From Streptomyces sp. NBC_01353 (lineage in GTDB: Bacteria > Actinomycetota > Actinomycetes > Streptomycetales > Streptomycetaceae): DNA of 64,000 nt. Numbering within the stretch: position 1 is the stretch's first letter; every line of letters starts with the position of its first letter. A model generated the notes under the pieces. It made no database searches. It had not been told where the DNA came from and saw nothing but the letters and a program-made list of their open reading frames with translations. The position numbers and the translations under genes were made by a program. The stretch covers positions 6,014,001 through 6,078,000 of the forward strand of contig NZ_CP108352.1 of the NCBI RefSeq assembly GCF_036237275.1. The letters run 5' to 3'. Positions 49,705 to 57,989 of the stretch are shown piece after piece.

Positions 49705-49937
49705 TGGGCGACCGCTGGCACGTCGAGGTCGACCGGGGGGTGTGCATCGGCTCCGGCATGTGCGTGAACCACGCCCCGGACGGCTTCCGCCTCGACACGG
49801 CCCGTCAATCCCACCCGCGCGAACCGGAGTCGGACGCGAACGAGAAGGTGCTCGCGGCGGCCGAGGGGTGCCCGGTGGAGGCCATCCTCATCACCCTCCT
49901 CGACGGCGGGGAGCCGGTCTTCCCGCCGGAGGAGTGA
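49704..49937 (+). CDS. 3Fe-4S / 4Fe-4S ferredoxin (P450 partner type)
   Basis: A 77-aa protein from ATG 49704 overlapping the ALDH stop. VDRGVCIGSGMCVNHAPDGF with Cys14 and Cys20, and AAEGCPVEAI with the third Cys; the position between the two N-terminal cysteines (where a fourth ligand would be) is not Cys, so a 3Fe-4S cluster is expected. This is the small ferredoxin class that reduces actinobacterial cytochromes P450. The CYP125 gene at 32075 has no ferredoxin beside it, so this one is a candidate donor (inference). Confidence 0.88.
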
Positions 49938-50006
49938 CCTCCCACGGGCGGTTCCCCGAGCGCTGTGTGACACTCCTGCGGCACACGATGAGCAGGGGTG
50001 GGAGAC

Positions 50007-50612
50007 ATGCGGAAGACCTGGTGGACGGCTGCCGGTGGGGCGGTTCCGGTAGCGATCCTGGCGGTGTTGGTGACCGGTTGCGGCGGCGGGGGGCAGGCCG
50101 CCGCGCCGTCCAAGTCAGCCACGTCGGCCGCCCGGTCCGGAGAGACGGGCCAGAAGTTCGGACGGACGGCGGCGCAGGCCGACATCGACACGGCCACGTC
50201 CGCCGCCGGTCTGCCGGAGTCCGGACGGCCCCAGCCGCTGCCGTCCGTCACCCCGGCCACGGCCACGGAGAAGGACAGACTCAAGGCCCGGGCCGCGGCG
50301 TGCTCGGCGCACTGGATGAGCGCCGATCGGGAGGTGCGCGAAGGCGGCGGTCCTCGGGGGAAGTTCGACGCGACCGTCGCCGCACTGGTGGAGCGCGGCT
50401 GGCGGGTGACGACGGACCGGCGCGAGGACAAGACCGGGGAGAAGGGCAGCACCCTCAGCATCACGCTCAAGAAGAGCGGCTGGTCGCTGTTGGGCCGGCA
50501 TCACGCCCTGGGGGCCGTGGACATGGTGTCCTTCCAGGCGACGGAGGACGCCTGCATGAACGGGTTCAGCGAGCAGGAGTGGAAGCTGATGCTGAGCGAA
50601 GACGAACTGTAG
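50007..50612 (+). CDS. lipoprotein, tandem paralogue 1
   Basis: A 201-aa protein from ATG 50007, GGGTGGGAG 4 nt upstream. Lipobox LVTGC after MRKTWWTAAGGAVPVAILAV. The mature part has a Ser/Ala linker then RAAACSAHWMSADREVREGG, FDATVAALVERGWRVTTDRR and KGSTLSITLKKSGWSLLGRH, ending with VSFQATEDACMNGF. Two Cys (ACSAHW and DACM) probably pair. It shares the order C..W, FDATVAAL..GW, KGSTL, GWSL and a late Cys with the next gene, so the two are duplicates. Exposed on the outer face; function unknown. Confidence 0.78.
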   Translation: MRKTWWTAAGGAVPVAILAVLVTGCGGGGQAAAPSKSATSAARSGETGQKFGRTAAQADIDTATSAAGLPESGRPQPLPSVTPATATEKDRLKARAAACSAHWMSADREVREGGGPRGKFDATVAALVERGWRVTTDRREDKTGEKGSTLSITLKKSGWSLLGRHHALGAVDMVSFQATEDACMNGFSEQEWKLMLSEDEL

Positions 50613-50711
50613 AGCTGACCGGACGCGCTTCGACAAACCGTTCCCACGTGCAAAACTACTCCCTTGATGACGGGGGCAAAGGGCCTTCGTGCGCCTGTAA
50701 TTGGGAGAGTT

Positions 50712-51248
50712 GTGCGCAAGGTGAGGTTGGTGGCCGCGGCCGCTGGTGTGGTGCTGCTGGTCGCGGGTTGCGGTGGCGAGGGCGGCTCGGGCAAGAACAA
50801 GGGCGGCTCGTCCTCCAGCTCCTCCGGTTCCACCACCGGCGGTTCGGAGGCGGGCGGCGGCGAAAGCCCGGACGCGGCCGCGGTGGAGAAGGAGATCGAG
50901 GCCGCTGCCACGGCGGCGGGCTTCGTCCAGGACGCCACGGGCGAGGACGTCCCGGCGGAGCTGAAGGACTGCATGGTGTCCTGGACGGCCGACACGAAGA
51001 AGGTCGCCGACCCGAAGAAGTCCTACGACGCCACGGTGAAGACGCTGTCCGGCGGCGGCTGGAAGGAAGGCCAGGGCACCGAGCAGGCCGGGTCCACCAT
51101 CAAGACGCTGAACAAGGGCACCTGGTCGCTCAAGGCCAGCAACCACGGCGCCGCCGGCTTCTCGATCGTGATGTTCATCGGCACGGACAACACCGCGACG
51201 TGCGAAGCCCTGTTCAAGGCCGACCTGGAGAAGAACAAGAAGCCGTAA
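50712..51248 (+). CDS. lipoprotein, tandem paralogue 2
   Basis: A 178-aa protein from GTG 50712 (GGGAG 5 nt upstream). Signal with lipobox LVAGC (RLVAAAAGVVLLVAGCGG). A Gly/Ser-rich linker of about 35 residues is followed by CMVSWTADTKKVADPKKSYD, ATVKTLSGGGWKEGQGTEQA, GSTIKTLNKGTWSLKASNHG and ATCEALFKADLEKN. The same C..W, YDATV.TL..GW, GSTI..L.KG.WSL pattern as paralogue 1. Ends 8 bp before the kstR gene stop on the other strand. Confidence 0.78.
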   Translation: MRKVRLVAAAAGVVLLVAGCGGEGGSGKNKGGSSSSSSGSTTGGSEAGGGESPDAAAVEKEIEAAATAAGFVQDATGEDVPAELKDCMVSWTADTKKVADPKKSYDATVKTLSGGGWKEGQGTEQAGSTIKTLNKGTWSLKASNHGAAGFSIVMFIGTDNTATCEALFKADLEKNKKP

Positions 51249-51256
51249 CGGCTCAC

Positions 51257-51931
51257 TCACACCGTCCCGCGGCCCTCCGGGGCCGCGGACGCGGTCGGCG
51301 CGGCGGCCATGGGGTGCGCGGTCGCCGTCCCGTTCGGCGCGGTCAGGTCGATCAGCCGGCAGACCGTCTCGATGTCGATCTTCACCTGGGCGATCGAGGC
51401 CCGTCCCGACAGCCAGGTGATCAGAGCCGAGTGCCAGGTGTGCTCGATCACCCGCACCGCCGACAGCTGCTGCGGCGTCGGGTGCTCCAGACCCATCGCG
51501 TCCAGGATGATCGCCGTCGTCAGCCGCGAGACCGTGTCCACCTCGGGGCTCACGCTCCGGTCCGCGAACGTCAGCGCCCGCACCATCGCGTCCGCCAACT
51601 GCGGCTCCCGCTGGAGCGCCCGGAAGGCCCGCATCAGGGTCTCCGCGACCCGCTCCGCCGAGCTCTCGCCGGCCGGCGGACGCTTCCGCAGCGTCGTGTG
51701 CATGTGCTGGAGCTGGTCCTGCATCGTCGCGACCAGCAGATGGATCTTGGAAGGGAAGTAGCGGTACAGCGTGCCCAGCGCCACCCCGGCTGCCTCGGCG
51801 ACCTCGCGCATCTGTACGGCGTCGAAACCGCCCCGCCCGGCGAGCTGCGCGCTGGCGTGCAGGATGCGGCGGCGACGCGCCTCCTGGCGCTCTGTCAGGG
51901 GCGGCGAGGCGGGTCTGTCTTCCGGCGTCAT
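51257..51931 (-). CDS. kstR: TetR family regulator, KstR-like
   Basis: A 224-aa protein from ATG 51931. TetR HTH: RRRRILHASAQLAGRGGFDA, VQMREVAEAAGVALGTLYRY then FPSKIHLLVATM. These segments and the rest (MVRALTFADRSVSPEVDTVS, VIEHTWHSALITWLSGRASI) align well by eye with mycobacterial KstR (GGYEAVQMRAVADRADVAVG, TLYRYFPSKVHLLV, LLAWLTRRAS). KstR represses cholesterol-uptake and side-chain genes and is released by 3-oxocholestenoyl-CoA. Operator-like sites precede CYP125 and FadA5 in this window, and a perfect consensus lies at 52071 in its own promoter region, implying autoregulation. Confidence 0.85.
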   Translation of the reverse strand: MTPEDRPASPPLTERQEARRRRILHASAQLAGRGGFDAVQMREVAEAAGVALGTLYRYFPSKIHLLVATMQDQLQHMHTTLRKRPPAGESSAERVAETLMRAFRALQREPQLADAMVRALTFADRSVSPEVDTVSRLTTAIILDAMGLEHPTPQQLSAVRVIEHTWHSALITWLSGRASIAQVKIDIETVCRLIDLTAPNGTATAHPMAAAPTASAAPEGRGTV

Positions 51932-52070
51932 GAGGTCCCGTTCCGTGCGGTGGGGGAGCGACAGTATGGCGGGGCTCCGGCCGTGGCGCGAATCACCTGA
52001 TCCGGCTCTTACAGCGGGGCTACCTGCCGGTAGATTCTGTGCTCCTTGAACGATCAAGAACGATCAAGTC

Positions 52071-52084
52071 TGAAACTTGTTCTA
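52071..52084. promoter_or_regulatory. perfect KstR consensus between kstR and glycosyltransferase
   Basis: TGAAACTTGTTCTA fits TNNAACNNGTTNNA at every fixed position. Just before it GAACGATCAA is directly repeated (52048-52067). The site lies 140 bp from the kstR start and 55 bp from the glycosyltransferase start. Confidence 0.75.
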
Positions 52085-52138
52085 GATTAGCGCGAGCGGT
52101 TACGCTCCCGCGAAACGCAAGCTCGAAGGGGGCAGCGA

Positions 52139-53479
52139 GTGACCGCTGAGGCCATAGAAGCAGGCCCCCGCCGGGGCGCCGCCCCAGATGCTCCCGCCGA
52201 CGGTGACAGTGCGTTGCGGATCGCTCTCCTCACGTACAAGGGGAATCCGTTCTGCGGCGGCCAGGGCGTCTACGTCCGGCACCTGTCCCGCGAGCTCGCC
52301 CGCCTCGGACACCATGTCGAGGTCATCGGCTCGCAGCCGTACCCCACCCTCGACGAGGGTGTCCCGCTCACCGAGATCGCCAGCCTCGACCTCTACCGCT
52401 CGCCGGACCCCTTCCGCACGCCGAAGCGGGACGAGTACCGCGACTGGATCGACGCCCTCGAGGTCGCCACCATGTGGACCGGCGGCTTCCCCGAGCCCCT
52501 CACCTTCTCCCTGCGCGCCCGGCGGATGCTCGCCGCCCGCCGCGGGGACTTCGACGTCGTCCACGACAACCAGACCCTCGGGTACGGGCTCCTCGGTGGC
52601 CCCAAGGCGCTCGGCGCCCCGCTCGTCACCACGATCCACCACCCCATCACCGTCGACCGGCAGCTCGAACTCGACGCCGCCGCCGACTGGAAGCGCCGCG
52701 CCTCCGTCCGCCGCTGGTACGCCTTCACCCGGATGCAGAAGCGGGTCGCCCGCCGGATGCCGTCCGTACTGACCGTCTCCGGCACCTCCCGGCAGGAGAT
52801 CGTCGAGCACCTCGGCGTACGCGACGAGCGCATCCGGGTCGTCCACATCGGCGCCGACACCGACCTGTGGTCCCCCGACCGGTCCGTCGCCGAGATCCCC
52901 GGCCGGATCGTCACCACCTCCAGCGCCGACGTCCCGCTCAAGGGCCTCATCCATCTCGTCGAGGCCCTCGCCAAGCTCCGCACCGAGAACCCGGCCGCCC
53001 ACCTCGTCGTCGTCGGCAGGCGCGCCGAGGACGGGCCGGTCGCGCAGGCCATCGAACGGTACGGACTCGAGGACGCCGTCGAGTTCGTCAAGGGAATCTC
53101 GGACGCCGAGCTCGTGGACCTCGTGCGCTCCGCCCAGGTCTCCTGCGTGCCCTCGCTGTACGAGGGGTTCTCGCTGCCGGCCGCCGAGGCCATGGCCACC
53201 GGGACCCCGCTCGTCGCCACCACCGGCGGCGCGATCCCCGAGGTCGCCGGTCGTGACGGCGAGACCTGCCTGGCCGTGCCGCCCGGCGACGCGGGCGCGC
53301 TCGCCGCGGCGCTGGGCCGGCTGCTGGGCGACGCGGACCTGCGGACCCGGCTGGGTGCCGCGGGGCGGGCCCGGGTCCTCGCCAACTTCACCTGGGCGCG
53401 GGCCGCCCAGGGCACGGCCGAGCTGTACCGCGAGGCGATCGCCCGCCAGGGCGCCGGGGTGCGCGGGGGCGCCCGGTGA
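52139..53479 (+). CDS. GT4-type glycosyltransferase
   Basis: A 446-aa protein from GTG 52139 (AAGGGGGC 7 nt upstream). N-terminal Rossmann half with CGGQGVYVRHLSRELARLGH (donor/acceptor Gly loop), DVVHDNQTLGYGLLGG, HHPITVDRQ; C-terminal half with TTSSADVPLKGLIHLVEALA, LVVVGRRAEDGPVAQAIERY and the GT4 signature VPSLYEGFSLPAAEAMATGT with E-x7-E. It transfers a sugar from an activated donor; substrates unknown. First gene of a three-gene operon under a KstR motif. GT4 + methyltransferase + alpha-barrel triads recur in actinobacteria, from memory. Confidence 0.87.
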   Translation: MTAEAIEAGPRRGAAPDAPADGDSALRIALLTYKGNPFCGGQGVYVRHLSRELARLGHHVEVIGSQPYPTLDEGVPLTEIASLDLYRSPDPFRTPKRDEYRDWIDALEVATMWTGGFPEPLTFSLRARRMLAARRGDFDVVHDNQTLGYGLLGGPKALGAPLVTTIHHPITVDRQLELDAAADWKRRASVRRWYAFTRMQKRVARRMPSVLTVSGTSRQEIVEHLGVRDERIRVVHIGADTDLWSPDRSVAEIPGRIVTTSSADVPLKGLIHLVEALAKLRTENPAAHLVVVGRRAEDGPVAQAIERYGLEDAVEFVKGISDAELVDLVRSAQVSCVPSLYEGFSLPAAEAMATGTPLVATTGGAIPEVAGRDGETCLAVPPGDAGALAAALGRLLGDADLRTRLGAAGRARVLANFTWARAAQGTAELYREAIARQGAGVRGGAR

Positions 53480-53591
53480 CGCCGCGCCTCGTTCGCCGGG
53501 TGCGGCCCGGTGGTCGGGTTGTGCCCACCCGTTCCGCCCCGGCGGAACGCATGCCCACAACGCCCGTCAACTTCGAAAGCAGGACGACCCC

Positions 53592-54392
53592 GTGCTGACC
53601 GTCGACTTCACCCGCTTCCCGCTCGCCCCCGGCGACCGCGTGCTCGACCTGGGCTGCGGTGCGGGCCGGCACGCCTTCGAGTGCTACCGGCGCGGCGCCC
53701 AGGTCGTGGCCCTCGACCAGAACGGCGAGGAGATCCGCGAGGTCGCCAAGTGGTTCGCGGCGATGAAGGAGGCCGGCGAGGCCCCGGCCGGCGCGACCGC
53801 CACCGCGATGGAGGGCGACGCGCTGAACCTGCCGTTCCCCGACGAGTCGTTCGACGTCGTGATCATCTCCGAGGTGATGGAGCACATCCCGGATGACAAG
53901 GGTGTCCTCGCCGAGATGGTCCGGGTGCTCAAGCCCGGCGGTCGGATCGCCATCACCGTCCCGCGCTACGGCCCCGAGAAGATCTGCTGGGCGCTCTCCG
54001 ACGAGTACCACGAGGTCGAGGGCGGCCACATCCGCATCTACAAGGCGGACGAGCTCCTGGCCAAGATCCGCCAGGCCGGCCTCAAGCCGTACGGCACCCA
54101 CCACGCGCACGCGCTGCACTCGCCGTACTGGTGGCTGAAGTGCGCCTTCGGCGTGGACAACGACAAGGCGCTGCCCGTGAGGGCGTACCACAAGCTCCTG
54201 GTCTGGGACATCATGAAGAAGCCCGCCCTCACCCGGGTCGCCGAGCAACTGCTCAACCCGGTCGTCGGCAAGAGCTTCGTGGCGTACGCGACCAAGCCGC
54301 ACCTGCCGAAGGACGCCGCCGTCTCCGGCGACGACAGCACGGACGCCGTCGACAGCACGGACGCCGTCGACGCCGTGGACGCTGCCAAGTGA
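53592..54392 (+). CDS. class I SAM-dependent methyltransferase
   Basis: A 266-aa protein from GTG 53592. SAM motif I VLDLGCGAGRHAFECYRRGA, motif II ALDQNGEEIREVAKWF, motif III LPFPDESFDVVIISEVMEHI and post-III MVRVLKPGGRIAITVPRYGP, then a substrate part EKICWALSDEYHEVEGGHIR. The C-terminus ends in DSTDAVDSTDAVDAVDAAK, a short Asp/Ala/Val repeat that may be a recent expansion. The methyl acceptor is unknown; UbiE/MenG-like fold. Its stop overlaps the next start (GTGA). Confidence 0.87.
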   Translation: MLTVDFTRFPLAPGDRVLDLGCGAGRHAFECYRRGAQVVALDQNGEEIREVAKWFAAMKEAGEAPAGATATAMEGDALNLPFPDESFDVVIISEVMEHIPDDKGVLAEMVRVLKPGGRIAITVPRYGPEKICWALSDEYHEVEGGHIRIYKADELLAKIRQAGLKPYGTHHAHALHSPYWWLKCAFGVDNDKALPVRAYHKLLVWDIMKKPALTRVAEQLLNPVVGKSFVAYATKPHLPKDAAVSGDDSTDAVDSTDAVDAVDAAK

Positions 54393-55465
54393 CCTCTCCC
54401 GAGCAGATCGCGGAGCACCTGCTCCTGCCCGGGGTCCTCACCGCCGAGCAGGCCGCCGAGACCGTCGCCGGGATACTCGCCGTCCAGCGCGAGGACGGGG
54501 CGATCCCGTGGTTCCGGGGCCACCACCTCGACCCGTGGGACCACACCGAGGCCGCCATGGCCCTGGACACGGCCGGCGAGCACGCCGCGGCCGCCCGCGC
54601 CTACGAGTGGCTGGCCCGCCACCAGAACGCCGACGGCTCCTGGTACGCGGCCTACCACGACGGCGACCACACGGACGTCACCGACCGGGGCCGCGAGACC
54701 AACTTCGTCGCCTACGTCGCCGTCGGCGTCTGGCACCACCACCTCGCGACCGGCGACGACGCCTTCCTCGACCGGATGTGGCCGGTCGTCTACGCCGCCG
54801 TCGAGTTCGTCCTCGGCCTCCAGCAGGCCGGCGGGCAGATCGGCTGGAAGCGCGAGGAGGACGGCACGCCGGTGAACGACGCGCTCCTCACCGGGAGTTC
54901 CTCCGTCCACCACGCGCTGCGCTGCGCGCTCGCCATCGCCGAGGCCCGCGAGGAGCCCCAGCCGGACTGGGAGCTCGCCGCGGGCGCGCTCGGCCACGCG
55001 ATCCGCAACCACTCCGAACGCTTCCTCGACAAGTCCCGCTACTCGATGGACTGGTACTACCCGGTCCTCGGCGGAGCGCTGACGGGCGCGGCCGCGCAGG
55101 CCCGTATCGACGCGCACTGGGACGAGTTCGTGGTCCCGGGGCTCGGCGTGCGGTGCGTGCTGCCCAACCCGTGGGTCACCGGCGGCGAGAGCTGCGAACT
55201 CGCCCTCACCCTCTGGGCGATGGGGGAGTCCGACCGGGCCCTGGAGATCCTCCAGTCCATCCAGCACCTGCGCGCCGAGGGCGGCATGTACTGGACGGGG
55301 TACGTCTTCGAGGGCGACAAGGCCGTGTGGCCCGAGGAGCTCACCACCTGGACCGCCGGCTCCCTGCTGCTCGCCGTGGCGGCGCTCGGCGGCGACGAGG
55401 CGACGGTGGCGGTCTTCGGCGGGGAACGGCTGCCGAAGGGCCTGGAGCCGGACTGCTGCGGGTAG
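54389..55465 (+). CDS. alpha/alpha-barrel prenyltransferase-like protein
   Basis: A 358-aa protein from GTG 54389 (overlap with the methyltransferase stop). Repeated helix pairs: ETVAGILAVQREDGAIPWFR, WDHTEAAMALDTAGEHAAAA, AYEWLARHQNADGSWYAAYH, RALEILQSIQHLRAEGGMYW. This is the (alpha/alpha)6 barrel of terpene cyclases and glycoside hydrolases, but no DXDD or typical catalytic residue is visible. DGAIPWFRGHHLDPWDH and QNADGSWYAAYHDGDHTDVT look like an acidic/aromatic pocket. Cytoplasmic. The operon GT-methyltransferase-barrel suggests a modified glycan or glycolipid; role unknown. Confidence 0.78.
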   Translation: MTSPEQIAEHLLLPGVLTAEQAAETVAGILAVQREDGAIPWFRGHHLDPWDHTEAAMALDTAGEHAAAARAYEWLARHQNADGSWYAAYHDGDHTDVTDRGRETNFVAYVAVGVWHHHLATGDDAFLDRMWPVVYAAVEFVLGLQQAGGQIGWKREEDGTPVNDALLTGSSSVHHALRCALAIAEAREEPQPDWELAAGALGHAIRNHSERFLDKSRYSMDWYYPVLGGALTGAAAQARIDAHWDEFVVPGLGVRCVLPNPWVTGGESCELALTLWAMGESDRALEILQSIQHLRAEGGMYWTGYVFEGDKAVWPEELTTWTAGSLLLAVAALGGDEATVAVFGGERLPKGLEPDCCG

Positions 55466-55502
55466 TCGTCGGCCCCGGGCGGCCCGGTTCGCCTGGTCGG
55501 GG

Positions 55503-55525
55503 GGACCGGTCCACGGGGCCGGTCC
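55503..55525 (+). terminator. possible terminator
   Basis: GGACCGG, 9-nt loop, CCGGTCC, about 40 bp after the stop at 55465. No T-run. Confidence 0.45.
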
Positions 55526-55604
55526 GGCGCCGGCGCGTCGTAACGTGACACATCGGTCCGCGGGTTTTTTGACGTGTGCCAGTCGTCCGGAGGACGCTCT
55601 GGAC

Positions 55605-56147
55605 ATGCCTCAGACAGAGAACTCCCAGAGTGTGCTGCTCGAAGCGCGATCGGCCGTCGTGATTTCCGCGGAGCCGCATGCCGTCTATTCCGTCGTCAGT
55701 GATCTCCCGCGCAGCGGTGAATGGAGCCCGGAATGCGTCGGGGGCGAATGGGTCTCCGGTGAGCCGGGTGCGGTCGGCTCGGTCTTCCGAGGGGAGAACG
55801 AGCGCAGTCCCGAGGTCGTGGCCTGGGCGCCTGTGGTGCGGGGGACCTGGCACACGGAGGCCGAAGTCGTCGCGGCCGAGCCCGGAGTGACGTTTCGTTG
55901 GTCGATGCGGAGCAGTTCCGGAGAACGTCAGGACAGCGTCTGGGGATTCGACGTCGAACCGTCGGGATCCGGCAGCCTCCTGACGCATCATTTCCGCATG
56001 GGAAATCCCACCGAGGGAATCCAGGGAATCACCGCGGAAATGGACGGCCCCACCCGGGCGCGCTTTTTCGCGGAGTGGCAGGCCAAGGTGGCGGACGACC
56101 TCGCGGCCACGGTGCGGCGCATCAAGGGCATCGTCGAGCGCGGGTGA
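55605..56147 (+). CDS. SRPBCC (START-like) family protein
   Basis: A 180-aa protein from ATG 55605, GGAGGACG upstream. The SRPBCC fold: LLEARSAVVISAEPHAVYSV, VSDLPRSGEWSPECVGGEWV, AEPGVTFRWSMRSSSGERQD and the C-terminal helix RARFFAEWQAKVADDLAATV, RRIKGIVERG. It binds hydrophobic small molecules; in actinomycetes such proteins include polyketide cyclases/aromatases, but the closest here is the polyketide_cyc2 type without catalytic residues that I can name. Single gene. Confidence 0.83.
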   Translation: MPQTENSQSVLLEARSAVVISAEPHAVYSVVSDLPRSGEWSPECVGGEWVSGEPGAVGSVFRGENERSPEVVAWAPVVRGTWHTEAEVVAAEPGVTFRWSMRSSSGERQDSVWGFDVEPSGSGSLLTHHFRMGNPTEGIQGITAEMDGPTRARFFAEWQAKVADDLAATVRRIKGIVERG

Positions 56148-56161
56148 CTGGCGCGACAGAA

Positions 56162-56182
56162 CCTGGATAGTTAGACTCCAGG
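56162..56182. promoter_or_regulatory. Rrf2 operator-like palindrome
   Basis: CCTGGA, 9 bp, TCCAGG. It ends 3 bp before the ATG of the Rrf2 gene, so the site overlaps the transcription or translation start and implies autorepression. Confidence 0.6.
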
Positions 56183-56185
56183 ATT

Positions 56186-56668
56186 ATGCGTACGGGTGAA
56201 GTCGTCGAGTGGGGCCTGCACTGCTGTCTGACGCTGGCCTGGCTCGACGAGAAGCAGCCGGCGCCGTCGGCGAAGCTTGCGGCGGTGTTCGACCTGTCGC
56301 CCTCGTACCTCAACAAGTGCTTGCAACGCCTGGTCCGGGCGGGGATTCTGACCTCCACCTCCGGACCCCGCGGGGGCGTGCGCCTGGCAAAGGCCCCCGA
56401 AGCCATCACTGTCATGGACATCGTCTCGGCCCTGGAGGGTCGTGACGAACTCTTCCGCTGCTCGGAGTTGAGACAGCGGGGGGCGGGCGGTGCGGAGATC
56501 CCCGCATCCGAGTCCCTGCAACCGTGCGGCATCGCCACCGTGATGCGCCGGGCCGAGATGGCATGGCGACGTGAACTCGCCGGCCAGACACTTGCCGATC
56601 TGATGGCATCCGCCCCGGCCGCCACGCCGCGCAGGATCCGCAGGAGTTACGACCGCATCTCCACCTGA
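56186..56668 (+). CDS. Rrf2 family transcriptional regulator
   Basis: A 160-aa protein from ATG 56186. wHTH: HCCLTLAWLDEKQPAPSAKL, AAVFDLSPSYLNKCLQRLVR, wing TSTSGPRGGVRLAKAPEAIT, then MDIVSALEGRDELFRCSELR, typical of Rrf2/IscR/NsrR. Cys92 and Cys114 are in the region where NsrR has its cluster ligands, but the three-cysteine arrangement of [Fe-S] Rrf2 proteins is not complete, so redox sensing is possible but unproved. The operator lies right at its start; divergence is absent. The following gene is an MFS exporter 95 bp away that it may regulate. Confidence 0.87.
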   Translation: MRTGEVVEWGLHCCLTLAWLDEKQPAPSAKLAAVFDLSPSYLNKCLQRLVRAGILTSTSGPRGGVRLAKAPEAITVMDIVSALEGRDELFRCSELRQRGAGGAEIPASESLQPCGIATVMRRAEMAWRRELAGQTLADLMASAPAATPRRIRRSYDRIST

Positions 56669-56763
56669 GTCTCGCGAGCACTTCCGGCGTGGGCGCATCA
56701 GGCTGCCCCCGCCCCGACTCGCCCCCGACCCCTTGACCTGACCCTCCCAGCGGGAGATTCGAG

Positions 56764-57975
56764 ATGAAAACTATCCTGAATAAGGAACGGAAGAACCCGA
56801 CGGACCAGGAGGCGGGAAGCCGAGGACTCGGCCCCACCTTCGTCCTCGCGCTCGGCACCTTCGCCGTCGGTACCGACGCCTTCGTCGTGGCCGGCTTCCT
56901 GCCCTCCATGGCCCAGTCCCTGGACGTGTCCACGTCCGCGGCGGGCCAGTCCGTCACCCTCTTCGCCGCGGCCTACGCGGTCCTCTCGCCCGTCCTCGCC
57001 ACCCTCACCGCGCGCATCCCGCGACGTACCCTGCTCGTGTCGGCGCTGGTCGTCCTCGCCTTGGCCAACCTGCTCTCCGCGTTCGCCCAGGACTACCCCA
57101 CCCTGCTGATCAGCCGGGTCCTCGCGGCAGCCGGCGCCGCCGCGTACACACCCAACGCCGGCGCCGTCAGCGCCGCCCTGGTCCGCCCCGAACTGCGCGC
57201 CCGCGCCCTCGCCGTCGTCATCGGCGGCCTCACCATCGCCACGGCGCTCGGCGTCCCGCTCGGCAACGCCGCCTCGCAGTGGACGAGTTGGCGTGTCGCG
57301 CTCGGCGCCGTCGCCGCCCTCAGCCTGATCTGTGCGATCGGCGTCCTGCTCGTCATGCCACACCTGCCCGGCGGCCCCCGAGTCCCGCTCGCCACGCGGC
57401 TCGCCGTCCTGCGCAGGCCCGGAGTGATCGCCGTGCTGCCGCTGACCGTCCTCGGCATGGCCGCCTGCTACACCGCGTACGCCTACAGCGTGCCCACCTT
57501 GAAGGCCGTCGGTGTGCCGCAGTCCGGCGTGGTGCTGATGCTCTTCCTGTACGGGGTGGGCGCCGTCGTCGGCAACTTCGTCGCCGGACAGGCCACCGAC
57601 CGGGTCGGCTCCGTCCGCGTGCTCACCGTCGGCTATGTCGTCATGGCCGCCACCTTCGGCATCCTGACCTGGCTCGCCGGGGCCTCGACGCACCTCCCTG
57701 TCCTGGTCGGAGTGCTCGCCCTGGCCTGGGGAGCGAGCAGTTGGTGTCAGACGCCCCCGCAGCAGCACCGCCTGATCTCCGCCGCCCCGCAGGAGGCGGC
57801 CCTCGTGGTGTCGCTCAACTCCTCCGGCATCTACCTCGGCGTCGGCCTCGGCACGGTCATCGGCGGACTCGCCCTGCCCACCGGCGTCTGGCTGGTCTAT
57901 CTGATCGGCGGGATCCTCGCCCTCGCCTCGCTCGTCTGGCTCCGTGCCGGCGCACTCCTCATGAAGCGTCCGTGA
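56764..57975 (+). CDS. DHA1-type MFS exporter (Cmx/chloramphenicol-efflux like)
   Basis: A 403-aa protein from ATG 56764 (GGGAG upstream). Twelve TM segments; starts [80 protein letters not shown] (motif A-like), [20 protein letters not shown] (motif C-like GVPLGN). Such proteins (Cmx, CmlR, AraJ/NepI class) export drugs or sugars; drug export is plausible beside an Rrf2 regulator. Cytoplasmic end MKRP. Next gene 14 bp downstream, so cotranscribed with the ThDP protein. Confidence 0.88.
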   Translation: MKTILNKERKNPTDQEAGSRGLGPTFVLALGTFAVGTDAFVVAGFLPSMAQSLDVSTSAAGQSVTLFAAAYAVLSPVLATLTARIPRRTLLVSALVVLALANLLSAFAQDYPTLLISRVLAAAGAAAYTPNAGAVSAALVRPELRARALAVVIGGLTIATALGVPLGNAASQWTSWRVALGAVAALSLICAIGVLLVMPHLPGGPRVPLATRLAVLRRPGVIAVLPLTVLGMAACYTAYAYSVPTLKAVGVPQSGVVLMLFLYGVGAVVGNFVAGQATDRVGSVRVLTVGYVVMAATFGILTWLAGASTHLPVLVGVLALAWGASSWCQTPPQQHRLISAAPQEAALVVSLNSSGIYLGVGLGTVIGGLALPTGVWLVYLIGGILALASLVWLRAGALLMKRP

Positions 57976-57989
57976 AGGGGGCCACAACG

